64,000 nt of DNA from Nocardia thailandica NBRC 100428 (GTDB taxonomy: Bacteria; Actinomycetota; Actinomycetes; Mycobacteriales; Mycobacteriaceae), in assembly GCF_000308795.1 (NCBI RefSeq), contig NZ_BAGK01000244.1:23368-87367 (forward strand), read 5' to 3'. Below, one piece after another: positions 26,782 to 36,266 of this stretch. Both the position numbers and the translations under genes were made by a program. The notes under the pieces are model-generated. The model was not told the DNA's origin, did no database searches, and saw only the letters and a list, made by a program, of their open reading frames with translations. Each line of letters opens with the position of its first letter. The stretch's first letter is position 1.

Positions 26782-27318
26782 GTGTCTCCGGCCGAACGCT
26801 CGAACAGTCGACGCCGCCAGCCGCGGCGCCGCGGTTCGGCGGGTAACGGTGGTAAGCCGCGCATGCGGACGGTGCGGGAAACCTCCGCGGGCGGACTCGT
26901 CGTCGACGGGCTCGACGGCCCCTCCGACCAGCGCTCCGCGGCCCTGATCGGCCGCACCGACCGGCGCGGCAGGCTGCTGTGGTCGCTGCCGAAAGGCCAC
27001 ATCGAGGAGGGCGAGACCTCCGAGCAGACCGCCATCCGCGAGGTCGCCGAGGAGACCGGGATCAACGGCGAGGTCGTCGCCGAACTGGGCAGCATCGATT
27101 ACTGGTTCGTCACCGAGGGCAGGCGGGTACACAAGACGGTGCACCACTTCCTGCTGCGCTCGCTCGGGGGCGAACTCTCCGACGCGGACGTCGAAGTCAC
27201 CCAGGTTGCGTGGGTCCCGTTGAGCGAGTTGGATTCCCGTCTGGCCTACGCGGACGAGCGCAGACTGGCCGAAGTGGCGAACCGATTGATCGACCGGATG
27301 GAGACCGGCAAGCGATGA
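26782..27318 (+). CDS. mutT4: Nudix hydrolase MutT4
   Basis: 178 residues. Complete Nudix box GHIEEGETSEQTAIREVAEETGI. The sequence around RGRLLWSLPKGHIE, VHKTVHHFLLRSLGGELSD and YADERRLAEVANRLID matches mycobacterial MutT4 (Rv3908). A basic N-terminal tail (SRRRQPRRRG) is kept if GTG 26782 is used, as in the mycobacterial protein; ATG 26863 would remove it. The substrate class (oxidised nucleotides or diphosphates) is not settled. It overlaps the next gene by ATGA. Confidence 0.9.
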   Translation: MSPAERSNSRRRQPRRRGSAGNGGKPRMRTVRETSAGGLVVDGLDGPSDQRSAALIGRTDRRGRLLWSLPKGHIEEGETSEQTAIREVAEETGINGEVVAELGSIDYWFVTEGRRVHKTVHHFLLRSLGGELSDADVEVTQVAWVPLSELDSRLAYADERRLAEVANRLIDRMETGKR

Positions 27319-29732
27319 CGGGTGGACTGTTCCGGCTGATCACGGCGGTCCTGACCCTCCTGGGTACGGTGGCGGTTCTTCCGGTGTTCGCGCACGCGCA
27401 GCCCAGCGGGTCGGGCGCCACCGCACCGAAGTTCCTCAAGCTCACCCTCGACGCGGTGACGCCGGGCTCGGTCACCACCGCCAGCGATCCGCTGCTGACG
27501 GTCTCGGGCACGGTCACCAACATCGGTGACCGCGTGGTCGACGACGTCGCGGTCCGGATCCAGCGCGGCGCCGCGGTCGACTCACCCAGCGGCCTGCGCA
27601 CCGCGCTGCGGCTCGACGAGGCGAGCTACGGGGTCATCGGTCCGTTCGAGGACGTGGCCGAGCGGCTCAGCCCCGGCCAGCGCAAACAGTTCTCCGTCAG
27701 CATCGCGCTGCGTCCCGGCGGGCCGAGCGCGTCCTCGCTGGAACTGTCCGACCCCGGCGTCTATCCGCTGCTGCTCAACGTCAACGGCGAGCCCGCCTAC
27801 GGCACCCAGGCCCGGCTCGACGACGCCCGCTTCCTGCTGCCGGTCCTCGGGCTCCCGCCCGCGGGCCCGGACGCCACCGGCGCGGCCGCGACCCCCGTGA
27901 GCCCGCCCGCCGACGCCACTCCCATGGCGACCACGATGTTCTGGCCGCTGGCCGACCGACCCCGCATGGTCGCGGGCAAACCCGGCTCGGTACAGGGTCA
28001 GGTCGAGCTCGTCGACGACGAACTGGCCGCCTCGCTCGGCAAGGGCGGCAGGCTGGAACAGCTGGTCGCCGCGCTGGAGGCGGTCGCGCCCGGCCGCGAC
28101 CGCAACGCCGGGGCGGGCGTCTGCGTCGCCGTCGACCCCGACCTGCTCCTCACCGCCCAGGCGATGACGCGCGGCTACCGGGTGCTGGCCAGCCCCTCCG
28201 ATCCCGGCGGCGCCACCCGCGAGGGCGCCGGGGCGGCGAACGCGCAGGCATGGCTGGACCGGCTGCGGGCCGTCGCGGGCTCGATGTGCACGGTGGCGCT
28301 GCCGTTCGGCCAGGTCGACCTGACCGCGCTGGCCGCCGTGAACGACCCGGCCCTCTCGGCCAGGGCACTCACCGCGCCCGCCGACATCGTCGACACGATC
28401 CTGGCGACCCGCTCGGTGCGCGGGGTGGCACTGCCCGACTCCGGCAGCATCGACGACTCCGCGGGCGCCCTGCTGCGCGGGCACGGCTTCACCACCGCGC
28501 TGCTGGCGGGCAACGCGGTCGGCACCGGCGCGCCCGCCACCGACACGGTCCAGTCCGGGCACAGCGCGGGCGGCCAGGGCGCCGCCGAGAACCCGGCGCC
28601 GGACGTGGTGCGCGTGCCCTCGGTCAGCGCCACCCCGCCGGTGCCCGAACCGGTGCCCACCGACCCCGCGCTGCACGTCGCCACCTACGACGTCTGGGCC
28701 GCCACCGCGCTGGCCGCCGTCGGCTCCAACCCGCCGACGCCCTCGTTCACCCCCGCCCGGGTCCGTTACGACCTCACCAACGACTCGCGCGCGGCCCGCC
28801 TGCAGGACGCGCTCGGCGCCCTGACCTGGTCGGCCATCACCCCCTCCCCGGACCGTCCGCGCAGCCAGGTGTTCATGCCGCCCCAGCAGTGGGGTGCCAG
28901 CCGGGAGGAGGGCGTCGCCCTGCTCGAGCAGCTCAAACTGCTCAACCGCAGCAACCTCGTCACCGCCCGCGGCCTCACCGAGCTCGTCGCTCAGCCGCCC
29001 GACCCGGCGCCGTACTCGCTCGAGTACCTGCCGCGCGCCGAGACGAACGCCGTCCCGCAGCGCTTCGTCGCGCCCGTGCGCGACGAGGGCATCCGGATCA
29101 CCGAGCTGCTGCGCGCCATGGTCGCCATCCCGGAATCCGAACTGACCCCGCTCGTCTACATGACCCCCGCGCGCGACGACCTGCTGCGCGCGCTGAGCCT
29201 GTCCGACCGGCGGGTCGACGACGCCGCCCAGGCCGACCTGTACGCCCAGCGCCGGGTCGACCAGACCACCCGCGAACTGGACGGCATGTACGACGCGGTG
29301 ACCGTGCTCCCGCCCGGCGGTGTCTACACGCTGGCCTCCGAGGAGAGCCCCCTGCTGCTGGTCGCCCGCAACGAGCTGCCGGTCGCGATCCGGGTCGTCT
29401 TCCGCATCGAGGCGCCCGCCGAGACGAATATCACCGACATCGGCGAACAGCAGCTCCCGCCGACCGGTACGCGCTCGTTCCAGATCCCGACCGAGGTCAG
29501 CGACACGAGGAATCTGGTCATCCCGATCTCGCTCACCACCCCCGACGGGGTCCCGCTCGGCCAGCCGACCTCGGTCTCCGTTCGCTCGAACGCCTACGGC
29601 CAGGCCTTGGCCATAATTACCGCATGCGCGGGATTGCTGCTGTTTCTGTTGGCCGGACGCCGGCTGTGGCGGCGTTTCCGCGGTCGGCCCGATCCCGCCG
29701 ACGAAGGGCACGAACCGCCACCCATGCCGTGA
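27315..29732 (+). CDS. Envelope-associated protein, Rv3909-like (DUF6049)
   Basis: 805 residues; Rv3909 has a similar length. A signal peptide (LFRLITAVLTLLGTVAVLPVFAHA) is followed by a large extracytoplasmic region with a beta-sandwich-like N-terminal domain (LTVSGTVTNIGDRVVDDVAVRIQ). A C-terminal transmembrane helix (AIITACAGLLLFLLAG) leads to a short basic tail. The position directly upstream of murJ is conserved in mycobacteria, suggesting a role in peptidoglycan export or its regulation. No enzyme motif is seen. It is coupled to mutT4 by an ATGA overlap. Confidence 0.85.
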   Translation: MTGGLFRLITAVLTLLGTVAVLPVFAHAQPSGSGATAPKFLKLTLDAVTPGSVTTASDPLLTVSGTVTNIGDRVVDDVAVRIQRGAAVDSPSGLRTALRLDEASYGVIGPFEDVAERLSPGQRKQFSVSIALRPGGPSASSLELSDPGVYPLLLNVNGEPAYGTQARLDDARFLLPVLGLPPAGPDATGAAATPVSPPADATPMATTMFWPLADRPRMVAGKPGSVQGQVELVDDELAASLGKGGRLEQLVAALEAVAPGRDRNAGAGVCVAVDPDLLLTAQAMTRGYRVLASPSDPGGATREGAGAANAQAWLDRLRAVAGSMCTVALPFGQVDLTALAAVNDPALSARALTAPADIVDTILATRSVRGVALPDSGSIDDSAGALLRGHGFTTALLAGNAVGTGAPATDTVQSGHSAGGQGAAENPAPDVVRVPSVSATPPVPEPVPTDPALHVATYDVWAATALAAVGSNPPTPSFTPARVRYDLTNDSRAARLQDALGALTWSAITPSPDRPRSQVFMPPQQWGASREEGVALLEQLKLLNRSNLVTARGLTELVAQPPDPAPYSLEYLPRAETNAVPQRFVAPVRDEGIRITELLRAMVAIPESELTPLVYMTPARDDLLRALSLSDRRVDDAAQADLYAQRRVDQTTRELDGMYDAVTVLPPGGVYTLASEESPLLLVARNELPVAIRVVFRIEAPAETNITDIGEQQLPPTGTRSFQIPTEVSDTRNLVIPISLTTPDGVPLGQPTSVSVRSNAYGQALAIITACAGLLLFLLAGRRLWRRFRGRPDPADEGHEPPPMP

Positions 29733-29852
29733 CCACCTAACGTGGAACGAGTGGCGGGGGACCAGTGACAGCGACGACGAGCAGTGCACGGTGGCGCGAA
29801 ACGCGCACCGGACCGGCGGGATCCGCGGGTTACGCCGGATACAGGAGGCATG

Positions 29853-32800
29853 ATGAGCGACGATGAATCCGCTCATCGGCGAGACAGTGATGACGGACGC
29901 GACGACGCGGCGCCCCGCCGCGGCCCCGTCGCGCCGTGGGAGCGTGGCATGAGGGAACCCGGCCACGCCGACCCGCGCCGTCCGCAGCCCCCGCGGCCCG
30001 GCGAACCCCACCCCACCGGCCCCGGGTCGGGGGAGTTCCCGCGTCAGCCCGGAGGGCCCGGCCCGCAGTGGCCCGACCGTCCCGGCGCGCGTCAGCCCCT
30101 GACCGGCGAGCCGGGTTCGGGCGCGATTCCCCGCCTGGATCGGCCGGGCGCGCCGGGTGCCGGCGCCGTCCCGCGCCCGCAGCGGCCGGGCCCCGAGTCC
30201 GGCCCGATCCCGCGTCGGCAGTGGCCCGATCGCCCCGACTCCGGAGCCTTCCCGCGTCAGCAGCACCCGGCCGACCCCGCCGCGGGTCACCCGCCGCCGC
30301 GTCCCGGCGCCCGTCCGCCCGGTGTCGACGGCCCGCCGCATCCGGTCGCGGGGGTCCCGGGCCCGCGACCCGGCCGCCCCTGGCAGGCCGATCCCGCCGC
30401 CGATCACGGTGGTGCCGACCGTTTCCCACCCTTCGACACCCCGGACGACCCGCGCAGCCCCGGCGGTTCCGGCGCTCGACCCGGCGGCGCGGGACCGTAC
30501 CCGGGTGAGGCCGGACGGCCGGGCGGCGCCGGACTCCGACCCGGCGGATTCGCGGGGCCCGGCGGCGCGGAACCGCATCCAGGCATGTCCGCGCGTCCGG
30601 GCGGACCCAGGCCGCAGCCTGCCGGCGCGCCGCGTCCCGGCCACGCAGAGCCACCTGCCGGTGGACCCGCTCCACGGCCGGCAGAACCGCACCCCGGCGA
30701 CCCCGCCGCACGACCGGGCGGCGAACCGCGCCCCCGTGGATTCGCGCGTCCGGGCGACGCGGAGCGGCACCCCGGTGGACCCGCCGCACGACCAGGACGT
30801 CCGGAACCCCATCCCGGTGGTCCTGCCGCGCGACCGACCGGTGCGGGCCCGCACCCCGGCGAGCCCACCGCTCGACCGGGTGGTCCCGGTCCATACCCCG
30901 GCGGGCCCGTGCCCCGGGGCGATCGGCCCGGTGTCCGCCGTCCCGGCGACGAGGTGTTCGGGCGCGATCCGCGCCAGGGCAGGCCGGGCGCCGCCGCTCG
31001 CGGCGACGAGTTCAACGGGCCGCGCCCGGACCCGTACGCCGGGTCCGAGTCCGGCGGCCCGGACTACGGCCTTCCCGGACCGGCGAACGGCCGGGATCCC
31101 CACGGTCCCGGCCGTCCCGACGGGTTCGGCGGGCCAGGCGACGTGCCCCCGGGTCCGGGCGGCGTACCGGGCGCTCCGCGGCCCGACCGGCGCGGTGTGC
31201 CCGGACGCCCTCGGCCACGCGACGAGGCGGGATTCCCGGGACAGGTCCCCGGCGGGCGCCCGGTGCCGCCGGCCGAGCACGGAGAACAGCAGCGGGCATA
31301 CGGGCCCACGGGCGAGGTGGCGCCTCCGCAGCTGCGCACGGACACGCCTCCCGGCGTCCGGCCAAGCCCCGAGTCGGGCGCCCAGCCGCGTATCCCGCGC
31401 GGACCCGAACCGACCTTCGCCGAGCGCGGTCCGCGGGCCGACGGCCCGCAGCGACGGGGTCCGGCGTCCGGGCCGCTGCCCCGGCAGCAGCGCCCGCCGC
31501 AGTCGTTCCCCGGCCGACCCGATCCCGGGCTGGAGAAGGCGCGTCCGCGGCGGGTCGCGCCCGCCGCGCCGGAGCCCGCCGAGAAGCCGGAGGCGAAGGA
31601 GAGCGCCAACTCGCGCCTGCTGCGTGACTCCGGTTCGATCGCGTTCGCCACGCTGATCAGCCGCGTGACCGGTTTCGGCAAGCAGCTGCTGCTGCTGACC
31701 GTGCTCGGACCGGCCGTCGCGTCGGCGTTCACCTCGGCCAACCTGATCCCGAACATGATCGCCGAGCTGGTGCTCGGCGCCGTGCTGACCGCGATCGTGG
31801 TGCCCACGCTGATCCGCGCCGAACAGGAGGACCCGGATCAGGGGCGCGCGTTCGTCCGCAGGCTCGTGACCGCCGCGTTCACCGTGTTGTTCGCCGCGAC
31901 CGTGCTGACCATGGCCGCGACCCCGATCCTGGCCACCCATGTCTTCGTGGCGTCCGACGGCGAGGTCAACACCAACCTGACCACCGCGCTGACGTTCCTC
32001 CTGGTGCCCGCGATCCTCTTCTACGGCATGTCCGCGCTGTTCACCGCCATTCTCAACACGAGGCAGGCGTTCAAACCGGGCGCCTGGGCGCCGGTGCTGA
32101 ACAACATCGTCGTGCTCGCCGTGCTGGCGGCCTACGCGCTGACGCCGGGCGAGATCACGCTGGACCCGGTACGGATGAGCGATCCGAAACTGCTCGTCCT
32201 CGGCCTCGGCGTGACCGCGGGCGTCGCGACCCAGGCGCTGAGCCTGCTGCCCGCGATCCGCAGGCACGGCATCGACCTGCGACCGCTGTGGGGCATCGAC
32301 GCCCGGCTCAAGCAGTTCGGCAAGATGGGCGCGGCGATCATCCTGTATGTGCTGATCAGCCAGGTCGGCGCCATCGTCGCCAACCACATCTCCTCCACCG
32401 CCGACGAGGCAGGCCCGGCGATCTACCAGAACGCCTGGCTGCTGCTCCAGCTCCCGTACGGCGTGCTCGGCGTGACCCTGCTGACGGCGATCATGCCCCG
32501 CCTGTCGCGCAACGCCGCCGCCGACGACACGCCTGCGGTGGTCGACGACCTGTCCGTCGCCACCCGCCTGACGATGATCGCGCTGATCCCGATCGTCACC
32601 TTCCTGACGCTGTTCGGCCCGGAGGTCGGGTCGGCGCTCTACGGCTACGGCCGGTTCGCCGAGGACGCGCAGAACCTGGGTGACGCGGTCAGCTGGTCGG
32701 CGTTCACGCTGATCCCGTACTCCCTGGTCCTGATCCACCTGCGGGTGTTCTACGCCAGGGAACAGGCCTGGACCCCGACCTGGATCATCCTCGGCATCAC

Positions 32801-35261
32801 CGGCGTGAAGATCCTGTTCTCGGCGCTGGCGCCGGTCCTGGCCACGGGGCCGAAGCAGGTCGTGATGATCCTCGGCGCGGCGACCGGTCTCGGCTTCACC
32901 GCCGGTGCGATCATCGGTGGTGTGCTCCTGCACCGCAGTCTCGGCGATCTGCGTATGGCCAATGTCGGCCGGACGGTGACGCGCGTGCTGCTCGCCTCCG
33001 TCGCGGGCGGCGCGGTGATGCTCATCGTCGACGAGGTCGCCCGGCTGGACCGGCTCGGCGGCGGCGCCGGTTCGCTGCTGCGGGTGGTGATCGGTTCGCT
33101 GGTCATGTTCTCGGTCGCCTTCGGCCTGATGCGCCTGGCAGGGATCCCCGAGATCGTGGCGATCACGGTGGCGGTCTCCCGCAAGCTGGGCATCACGCCG
33201 CCGGCCCCCGCGCTCGATCTGGAGAGCCCGGTCGAGGACCCGCACGCGACCACCGTGCTGCGGCGCCCGGATACCTACGCGTTCCCCGCTTTCGACCCGG
33301 TCATGGACACGCAGACCATGGTTCTGCCGGTGATCCGACCCGATGCTGTTGACCTCACCGGTCAGCCGCAGTTCCCGTACGCTGTGCGGCAGACCAACAC
33401 GGGTGGCGATTCCGCCATCACCTCGAAGTACGAGGCCGAAGGAGGACCGAGGGTGAGCGACGACGCGGTGGGCGGCGTCCCGGCCGCCGACGCTGCTGCG
33501 CGCGCAGGAGGCGGGCTGTCCACCGACGACGCGCCCGCCGACAAGGACACGGTGAAGATCTCGAAGGACTCCGTGCCGTCCGAGAACGACGCCGACGCCG
33601 ACAGCGCGCCGGACGAGCCGTCGGGCGAGAAGGAGCGCGAGGTCGAGCCGCCGCACGATCCGACGCACGACACCGGCATGCTGCCGATCCCGCCGCGGCC
33701 TGCTCCGGCGGACCCGGCGGCGCGGACCCCGCGCGGCCCGAAGCTGATCCCCGGCGCGTCGGTCGCGGGCGGCCGGTACCGGCTGCTGGCCAGTCACGGC
33801 GGCGCGCGCGGCCTGAAGTTCTGGCAGGCGCTCGACATCAAGCTGGACCGCGAGGTCGCGCTGACCTTCGTCGACGCCGATCAGAAGGCCGGCGACAACA
33901 GCGGCCACGACGGCCCGCAGGCCATCCTGTCCCGCACGCTGCGCCTCGGGCGGATCAACTCGCCCGGCCTCGCCCGCGTGCTCGACGTCGTCCGTGGTTC
34001 CTCCGGCGGCATCGTGGTGGCGGAATGGACGCCCGGCCGCTCGCTGCGCGAGATGGCCGAGACCGTGCCGTCGCCGATCGGCGCCGCGCGCGCCATCCGC
34101 GCCCTGGCGTCGGCCGCCGAGCTGGCGCACCGGGGCGGCGGCTCGCTGTCCATCGACCACCCCGACCGGATCCGCATCAGCGCCTCCGGTGACGCCGTGC
34201 TCGCCTTCCCCGGCACGCTCGGCGACGCGGACGCCCAGGGCGACGTGCGCGGCCTCGGCGCCATGCTCTACGCCCTGATCACGGCGCGCTGGCCGATCCG
34301 GACCGGCGGTGTCACCGGGACCGCCGCGACCGTGGGCGGCCTGCGCCTCGCCGACTTCGGCCCCGACGGCACGCCCGTCGAGCCGCGCCAGATCCGGCCG
34401 GAGGTGCCGTTCGAGATCTCGGCGGTCGCGGTGCGCTCGCTCGAGTCGAACAAGGGCGTGCGGACCGCGGCGACGGTGCAGCACGTCCTCGAACAGGCCT
34501 CGGTCGTCGACCAGAAGACCGATTTCATCCCGGTCCTGCGGCTGGGCCAGCGGGCGGTGGCCGCGGGTCCGGACTCGCTGGCCGATCCCGAGCTGCTCGC
34601 CGCCGAGCGGGAACGCTCCAAGCGGATGCTGTGGATCATGGTCGCCCTCGGCGTCCTCGCCGCGCTCGTGGTCGGCATTCTCATCTGGTGGATGGTCAGC
34701 ATCTTCGCGCCGGGCGCGTCGGAGAAGCCGCTCGACCAGCAGATCAACATCGGCTTGACCTCCAGCGTCCCGCCGCCCGCCGCCGAGGCGCCGCCCGCCT
34801 CGGGGGAGGCCCAGCCGACGAGCGTGCCGGTGCCGGTCACCGGCGCCACGGTGTTCTCGCCCGAGGGCACCCCGGACGGCGCGGCGGGCGCGGGGGCGGT
34901 TCTCGACGCGAACCCGGCCACCGTGTGGCGCACCGACCAGTACTTCCAGCAGTTCCCCGCCCTCAAGAAGGGCGTGGGACTGCTGGCCACGCTGCCCGCG
35001 CCCGCCAAGCTCACCCACGTCGCGATCACCTCGCCCAGCGCGGGTTCCACAGTGGAGATCCGGACCTCGCCGACGGAGAACCCGACGCTGGACCAGACCC
35101 AGCTCCTCGGCTCGGCCAAGCTGGTCGACGGCGTCACCGACATCCCGGTGACGACCGACCAGGCAGCTCGTTTCGTGCTCGTATGGATCACCGGACTCGC
35201 GAACGCGGGTGGTCAGTTCCAGACCGCCATCGCCGACGTCCGTTTCGACGCCGCGCCCTGA
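29853..35261 (+). CDS. murJ: Lipid II flippase MurJ with long disordered N-terminus, pseudokinase and extracytoplasmic domain
   Basis: 1802 residues, against 1184 in M. tuberculosis MviN (Rv3910). Domains in order: residues 1-580 Pro/Gly/Arg-rich and disordered, with repeats near 206-359 of the form EPHPGGPAARPGG; 583-1110 the MurJ/MviN flippase (SIAFATLISRVTGFGKQLLL, ANLIPNMIAELVLGAVL, fourteen helices expected); acidic linker; about 1297-1550 a protein-kinase fold lacking the catalytic lysine (VALTFVDAD), HRD (HRGGGS) and DFG, so a pseudokinase; a helix at about 1590-1618; and an extracytoplasmic discoidin-like domain. AGGAGG at 29843-29848 supports ATG 29853, with ATG 29850 possible. In mycobacteria PknB phosphorylates this pseudokinase and FhaA binds it. 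Confidence 0.95.
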   Translation: MSDDESAHRRDSDDGRDDAAPRRGPVAPWERGMREPGHADPRRPQPPRPGEPHPTGPGSGEFPRQPGGPGPQWPDRPGARQPLTGEPGSGAIPRLDRPGAPGAGAVPRPQRPGPESGPIPRRQWPDRPDSGAFPRQQHPADPAAGHPPPRPGARPPGVDGPPHPVAGVPGPRPGRPWQADPAADHGGADRFPPFDTPDDPRSPGGSGARPGGAGPYPGEAGRPGGAGLRPGGFAGPGGAEPHPGMSARPGGPRPQPAGAPRPGHAEPPAGGPAPRPAEPHPGDPAARPGGEPRPRGFARPGDAERHPGGPAARPGRPEPHPGGPAARPTGAGPHPGEPTARPGGPGPYPGGPVPRGDRPGVRRPGDEVFGRDPRQGRPGAAARGDEFNGPRPDPYAGSESGGPDYGLPGPANGRDPHGPGRPDGFGGPGDVPPGPGGVPGAPRPDRRGVPGRPRPRDEAGFPGQVPGGRPVPPAEHGEQQRAYGPTGEVAPPQLRTDTPPGVRPSPESGAQPRIPRGPEPTFAERGPRADGPQRRGPASGPLPRQQRPPQSFPGRPDPGLEKARPRRVAPAAPEPAEKPEAKESANSRLLRDSGSIAFATLISRVTGFGKQLLLLTVLGPAVASAFTSANLIPNMIAELVLGAVLTAIVVPTLIRAEQEDPDQGRAFVRRLVTAAFTVLFAATVLTMAATPILATHVFVASDGEVNTNLTTALTFLLVPAILFYGMSALFTAILNTRQAFKPGAWAPVLNNIVVLAVLAAYALTPGEITLDPVRMSDPKLLVLGLGVTAGVATQALSLLPAIRRHGIDLRPLWGIDARLKQFGKMGAAIILYVLISQVGAIVANHISSTADEAGPAIYQNAWLLLQLPYGVLGVTLLTAIMPRLSRNAAADDTPAVVDDLSVATRLTMIALIPIVTFLTLFGPEVGSALYGYGRFAEDAQNLGDAVSWSAFTLIPYSLVLIHLRVFYAREQAWTPTWIILGITGVKILFSALAPVLATGPKQVVMILGAATGLGFTAGAIIGGVLLHRSLGDLRMANVGRTVTRVLLASVAGGAVMLIVDEVARLDRLGGGAGSLLRVVIGSLVMFSVAFGLMRLAGIPEIVAITVAVSRKLGITPPAPALDLESPVEDPHATTVLRRPDTYAFPAFDPVMDTQTMVLPVIRPDAVDLTGQPQFPYAVRQTNTGGDSAITSKYEAEGGPRVSDDAVGGVPAADAAARAGGGLSTDDAPADKDTVKISKDSVPSENDADADSAPDEPSGEKEREVEPPHDPTHDTGMLPIPPRPAPADPAARTPRGPKLIPGASVAGGRYRLLASHGGARGLKFWQALDIKLDREVALTFVDADQKAGDNSGHDGPQAILSRTLRLGRINSPGLARVLDVVRGSSGGIVVAEWTPGRSLREMAETVPSPIGAARAIRALASAAELAHRGGGSLSIDHPDRIRISASGDAVLAFPGTLGDADAQGDVRGLGAMLYALITARWPIRTGGVTGTAATVGGLRLADFGPDGTPVEPRQIRPEVPFEISAVAVRSLESNKGVRTAATVQHVLEQASVVDQKTDFIPVLRLGQRAVAAGPDSLADPELLAAERERSKRMLWIMVALGVLAALVVGILIWWMVSIFAPGASEKPLDQQINIGLTSSVPPPAAEAPPASGEAQPTSVPVPVTGATVFSPEGTPDGAAGAGAVLDANPATVWRTDQYFQQFPALKKGVGLLATLPAPAKLTHVAITSPSAGSTVEIRTSPTENPTLDQTQLLGSAKLVDGVTDIPVTTDQAARFVLVWITGLANAGGQFQTAIADVRFDAAP

Positions 35262-35274
35262 CGCGCGTTCACCC

Positions 35275-35290
35275 CGGGCGACGTCGCCCG
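35275..35290. terminator. Perfect 16-bp palindrome after murJ
   Basis: CGGGCGACGTCGCCCG begins 14 bases after the murJ stop and is followed by CTCTTGTCCCC. The perfect dyad could fold into a hairpin with a 4-base loop and end the murJ operon before sigM. Confidence 0.55.
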
Positions 35291-35561
35291 CTCTTGTCCC
35301 CGACACGGTTCCGAGACCGTTCGACCTGTGACGAAGACCAGGTCAGGGCATATTTACGCAGGTAGACGCGCGTGTTCATCGAACCGCGGTCCGGTTGGTG
35401 CCGAATCGTTACCCAGGTTATTATTTCGAGGCGCTCCCGCCGTGGGAGCTTCCCGGGATCTGTCCACGTCGATCCTGGATGTCGCGATTGTCGTCCGGTG
35501 GCGAGCCGCACCGCGTGTGCCGGTGTCGTCACCCTACTGAGCGCTGTCCAAGGGGTCGTCG
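35291..35561. other. Gap before sigM with no gene seen
   Basis: About 270 bases between the murJ hairpin and sigM. It is richer in A/T near 35345-35430 than its surroundings. I see AAGGGG 35549-35554 as the sigM ribosome site but no convincing promoter pair. Short open frames here have no recognisable product. Confidence 0.5.
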
Positions 35562-36188
35562 TTGTCGCCGGAAGTGAACGGGGGAGCCGCCGGGGACCGC
35601 GCGCGCCCGGCCAGCTTCCGGCCCGCCGCCGTCGCCGACGCCACCGACGGGCAGCTGCTGGCCGCGCACGTCGCGGGTGACCCGCACGCCTTCGCCGAGC
35701 TCCTGCGCCGCCACCAGGACCACCTGTGGCAGACCGCGCTGCGCACCTCGTACAGCCGCGAGGACGCCGCCGACGCCCTGCAGGACGCCCTGCTGTCCGC
35801 GCACCGCACCGCGAGCACCTTCCGGGCCGAGGCCGAGGTGCGCAGCTGGCTGCACGCCATCGTGGTCAACGCCTGCCTGGACCGGATCCGGCGCAACAAG
35901 ACCCGCCGCGCCTACACCTTCACCCCCGACGAGATGCCCGAGCCGACCGAGCGCCGCGACGACTACGCACGGGTGGAACTGTCCATGGTCGTCGACCGCG
36001 CGCTGTTCACCCTGCCCGACGAGCAGCGGGCCGCCCTGGTGCTGGTCGAGCTGGAGGGCCGCAGCGTGGCGGAGGCGGCCGAGCTGCTCGGCGTGGCGGA
36101 GGGCACAATCAAGAGTCGTTGCGCCCGAGCGAGAGCACGTCTGCAAGAACGTTTGGAATTTTTCCGGGATCCGGGGAACCGAAACTGA
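35562..36188 (+). CDS. sigM: RNA polymerase sigma factor SigM (ECF family)
   Basis: 208 residues. Region 2 (DPHAFAELLRRHQDHLWQTAL and DAADALQDALLSAHRTASTF) and region 4 (FTLPDEQRAALVLVELEGRSVAEAAELLGVAEGTIKSR) are complete. The place after murJ and before a membrane anti-sigma factor is that of mycobacterial SigM, which controls late-growth and secretion-related genes. TTG 35562 is chosen because AAGGGG lies 7 bases upstream; GTG 35574 is the alternative. It is followed by the anti-sigma gene 78 bases later. Confidence 0.92.
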   Translation: MSPEVNGGAAGDRARPASFRPAAVADATDGQLLAAHVAGDPHAFAELLRRHQDHLWQTALRTSYSREDAADALQDALLSAHRTASTFRAEAEVRSWLHAIVVNACLDRIRRNKTRRAYTFTPDEMPEPTERRDDYARVELSMVVDRALFTLPDEQRAALVLVELEGRSVAEAAELLGVAEGTIKSRCARARARLQERLEFFRDPGNRN

Positions 36189-36266
36189 CCGGGCCGCGTC
36201 ATTAACAGTGACAGGCCCCGCAGCGATGTAAACGACGCGAACCGACAGCAACCGAACGGAGGTGCG

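Noticed and set aside
27582..35306. A minus-strand frame open for over 2500 codons opposite the Rv3909-like gene and murJ
   Set aside because: It mirrors the real plus-strand genes, has low-complexity Arg/Gly/His-rich sequence and no ribosome site; long antisense frames are normal at this GC content.
35328..35540. Small 70-codon frame between murJ and sigM
   Set aside because: No ribosome site, no family resemblance and overlap with the likely sigM leader.
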